This document shows positions 23,198 to 24,829 of a DNA stretch of 24,829 nt, piece after piece. The notes beneath the pieces are model-generated. The model did not search any database, was not told the DNA's origin, and saw only the letters and a program-made list of their open reading frames with translations. This DNA is from J089 sp964535735 (GTDB lineage: Bacteria > Fidelibacterota > Marinisomatia > Marinisomatales > J089). The first letter of the stretch is position 1. Every line of letters starts with the position of its first letter. Location: positions 1-24,829 of the forward strand of contig CAZHTM010000033.1 in NCBI GenBank assembly GCA_964535735.1. Reading direction: 5' to 3'. A program made the position numbers and the translations under genes.

Positions 23198-24829
23198 ATG
23201 AAATCGCTTTCCCAAAAAATTCAATTCCTAATCGTTTTGCCAATGGCAATCACCGTATTGGCCGCCAGTCCCCCAGACTGGGCCAAAGATGCTATCTGGT
23301 ACCAGATTTTCCCGGAGCGCTTTTACAATGGCGACACCGACAACGACCCCACTGTGACCAGCCTCCGTGGAACCTGGCCCTGGGAAGATCAACAAGACTG
23401 GGATATTACGCCCTGGACCTCGGACTGGTATCATTTTCAACCCTGGGAAGAAGCCAACGGCCACCCCTTTAACTGGCAATTTCAGCTCCGGCGCTATGGG
23501 GGTGATCTTCAAGGAATCCTGGATAAGCTGGATTACCTGGATTCTCTGGGCGTAAACGCCCTGTATCTTAACCCCGTGTTTGATTCCCCCTCAAGCCATA
23601 AATATGGCGCCGCGGCCTATCACCACATCGACCGGTACTTCGGCCCCGATCCGGAGGGCGATACCCGGCGCATGTCACTGGAAAACCCTGCCGATCCTTC
23701 CACCTGGATCTGGACAGCAGCTGATTCCCTCTTTCTTCAATTAATTAAAGAGGTTCACCGCCGGGGGATGCACATTATCATTGATGGCGTCTTTAATCAC
23801 GTAGGGCTCACATTTTGGGCATTTCAGGACGTCATTCAACACCGCGAAGCCAGTCCGTATTATCCTTGGTTCAATATTGAAGGATCGGGTCTTCCGGATT
23901 TATCTCACCTAAACGACTACCAAACATTGCCGGATTATTTTCTGCACCCTGGCGACCCGCCGCTGCGATACACGGGATATGTGGCCGATTTACCGGCCTT
24001 TCGTCAGGACGAATGGGGACCCGTAGCCCCCGTACGTAACCATATCCAAGCTGTAGTGCACCGCTGGATGGATCCCAATAATGATGGGGATCCATCTGAC
24101 GGTATCGACGGCTGGCGGCTGGACGTGGCGGAACGACTACAACCGAAATTCTGGGACCTGTTCGGCGGTTGGGTGCGATCCATTAATCCCAACGCCTACC
24201 TCACCGGAGAAATCTGGTGGCAGGATTACTGGAACAATGTGCAGTTCAACGCCGTTCCCTGGCTTACAGAAGAACGGTTGGACGCAGTCATGAATTACCG
24301 CTTTACCGACGCCATGGTGTCCTTCTTCATCGATGAGACCACCACCATTTCTCCGGCTGAACTGGACCGGCGGCTCCAAGAGGTCCGGGACGATTACGGC
24401 CTGGAAACATCTTTCGTGCTGCAAAACCTACTGGACAGTCATGATATGGAGCGGATCGCCTCCGCCACCGTGAATCCGGATCGGTGGATTGATCACGCCA
24501 ATAATCTCCAGTACAACCTTGAATTTGATATTAGAAAGCCTACGGCGGAAGAGCGGAAAAAGCAAATCGTCATTCTGGCGTTTCAATTTACTTATGTGGG
24601 CGCTCCGTATATTTATTACGGCGATGAAGCAGGCATGTGGGGTGCCGATGATCCCGACTGTCGGAAACCAATGGTCTGGCCGGAGTTCACCTATGACGAC
24701 GAAGTGGCCCACCCCTGTGACCGCCTGCCAGACTGTTCCTACACGCGCCCCCGAGACTCCGTGTTTTTCGACCATGATCTGTGGCAGGTTTATCATGATT
24801 TAATTCAGCTTCGGAAAGATCATCCTGCG
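23198..24829 (+). CDS. Secreted GH13 alpha-amylase / neopullulanase-like glycosidase (C-terminus beyond window)
   Basis: The frame is open from ATG 23198 to the right edge (544 residues). A signal peptide covers about 1-21 (IQFLIVLPMAITVLAAS). The (beta/alpha)8 barrel starts at WAKDAIWYQIFPERF. The GH13 regions are clear: DGVFNH (196-201), GWRLDVAE with nucleophile D309, GEIWW with acid/base E338, and LLDSHD with transition-state stabiliser D416. YYGDEAGMWG follows. The IFPERFYNGD opening and the insert around residues 45-85 resemble neopullulanase or cyclomaltodextrinase-type enzymes, which cut alpha-1,4 and sometimes alpha-1,6 glucans. The end of the barrel and domain C are missing. The regulator and palindrome upstream suggest induction by maltodextrins. 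Confidence 0.95.
   Translation, partial: MKSLSQKIQFLIVLPMAITVLAASPPDWAKDAIWYQIFPERFYNGDTDNDPTVTSLRGTWPWEDQQDWDITPWTSDWYHFQPWEEANGHPFNWQFQLRRYGGDLQGILDKLDYLDSLGVNALYLNPVFDSPSSHKYGAAAYHHIDRYFGPDPEGDTRRMSLENPADPSTWIWTAADSLFLQLIKEVHRRGMHIIIDGVFNHVGLTFWAFQDVIQHREASPYYPWFNIEGSGLPDLSHLNDYQTLPDYFLHPGDPPLRYTGYVADLPAFRQDEWGPVAPVRNHIQAVVHRWMDPNNDGDPSDGIDGWRLDVAERLQPKFWDLFGGWVRSINPNAYLTGEIWWQDYWNNVQFNAVPWLTEERLDAVMNYRFTDAMVSFFIDETTTISPAELDRRLQEVRDDYGLETSFVLQNLLDSHDMERIASATVNPDRWIDHANNLQYNLEFDIRKPTAEERKKQIVILAFQFTYVGAPYIYYGDEAGMWGADDPDCRKPMVWPEFTYDDEVAHPCDRLPDCSYTRPRDSVFFDHDLWQVYHDLIQLRKDHPA

Noticed and set aside
1..24829. tRNA, rRNA, riboswitch or prophage content
   Set aside because: I looked for cloverleaf-like and conserved rRNA strings, known riboswitch cores and phage structural genes by eye and found none that I can support.

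Overview
The window looks like chromosomal DNA from a Gram-negative (diderm) bacterium of the Fibrobacterota-Chlorobi-Bacteroidota assemblage. A Marinimicrobia/Neomarinimicrobiota-like lineage is my best guess. The basis is gene style only: giant secreted FN3/parallel beta-helix proteins with a T9SS-type N-terminal module, many CsgG-fold periplasmic proteins, lipoproteins and moderate G+C. There is no rRNA or other marker to settle the taxonomy.

Layout. (1) 1-6106, minus strand: one giant secreted protein gene (at least 2035 residues, running off the left edge) with five FN3 domains and three right-handed beta-helix modules. (2) 6137-6813: a REP-associated HUH transposase (RAYT) with copies of an 18-bp repeat at its 3' end. 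(3) 6834-10201, minus strand: a four-gene envelope operon transcribed in the order FlgT/CsgG-like, LPP20-like, TlpA-like thioredoxin, CsgG/LpoB-like. (4) 10383-11513, plus strand: a divergent TPR + SLH lipoprotein, closed by a clear intrinsic terminator. (5) 11588-17382, plus strand: a tightly packed five-gene run of PAP2 membrane phosphatase, lipoprotein, class-V aminotransferase/cysteine desulfurase-like enzyme, small secreted protein and NAD-dependent DNA ligase LigA. (6) 17383-18205: about 820 bp without a credible gene, made of diverged REP-like hairpins, a short tandem repeat and other dispersed-repeat relics. (7) 18206-21434, plus strand: a YadG/YadH-type ABC transporter pair followed by a second CsgG-like protein with a probable outer-membrane C-terminal part. 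(8) 21516-23075, minus strand: a TrmB-type regulator and an M14-like zinc-peptidase-fold protein. (9) 23198-24829, plus strand: a secreted GH13 alpha-amylase/neopullulanase, cut by the right edge.

How the genes fit together. The strongest regulatory reading is at the right end. A TrmB-family sugar-sensing regulator and a GH13 amylase are divergent, and a perfect 26-bp palindrome lies between them, which is the expected arrangement for a maltodextrin-responsive switch. The left half is dominated by envelope proteins. Four proteins with CsgG/FlgT/LPP20-type folds occur in two separate places, and three of them share an operon with a thioredoxin-like protein. No CRISPR array, tRNA, rRNA or prophage was seen.
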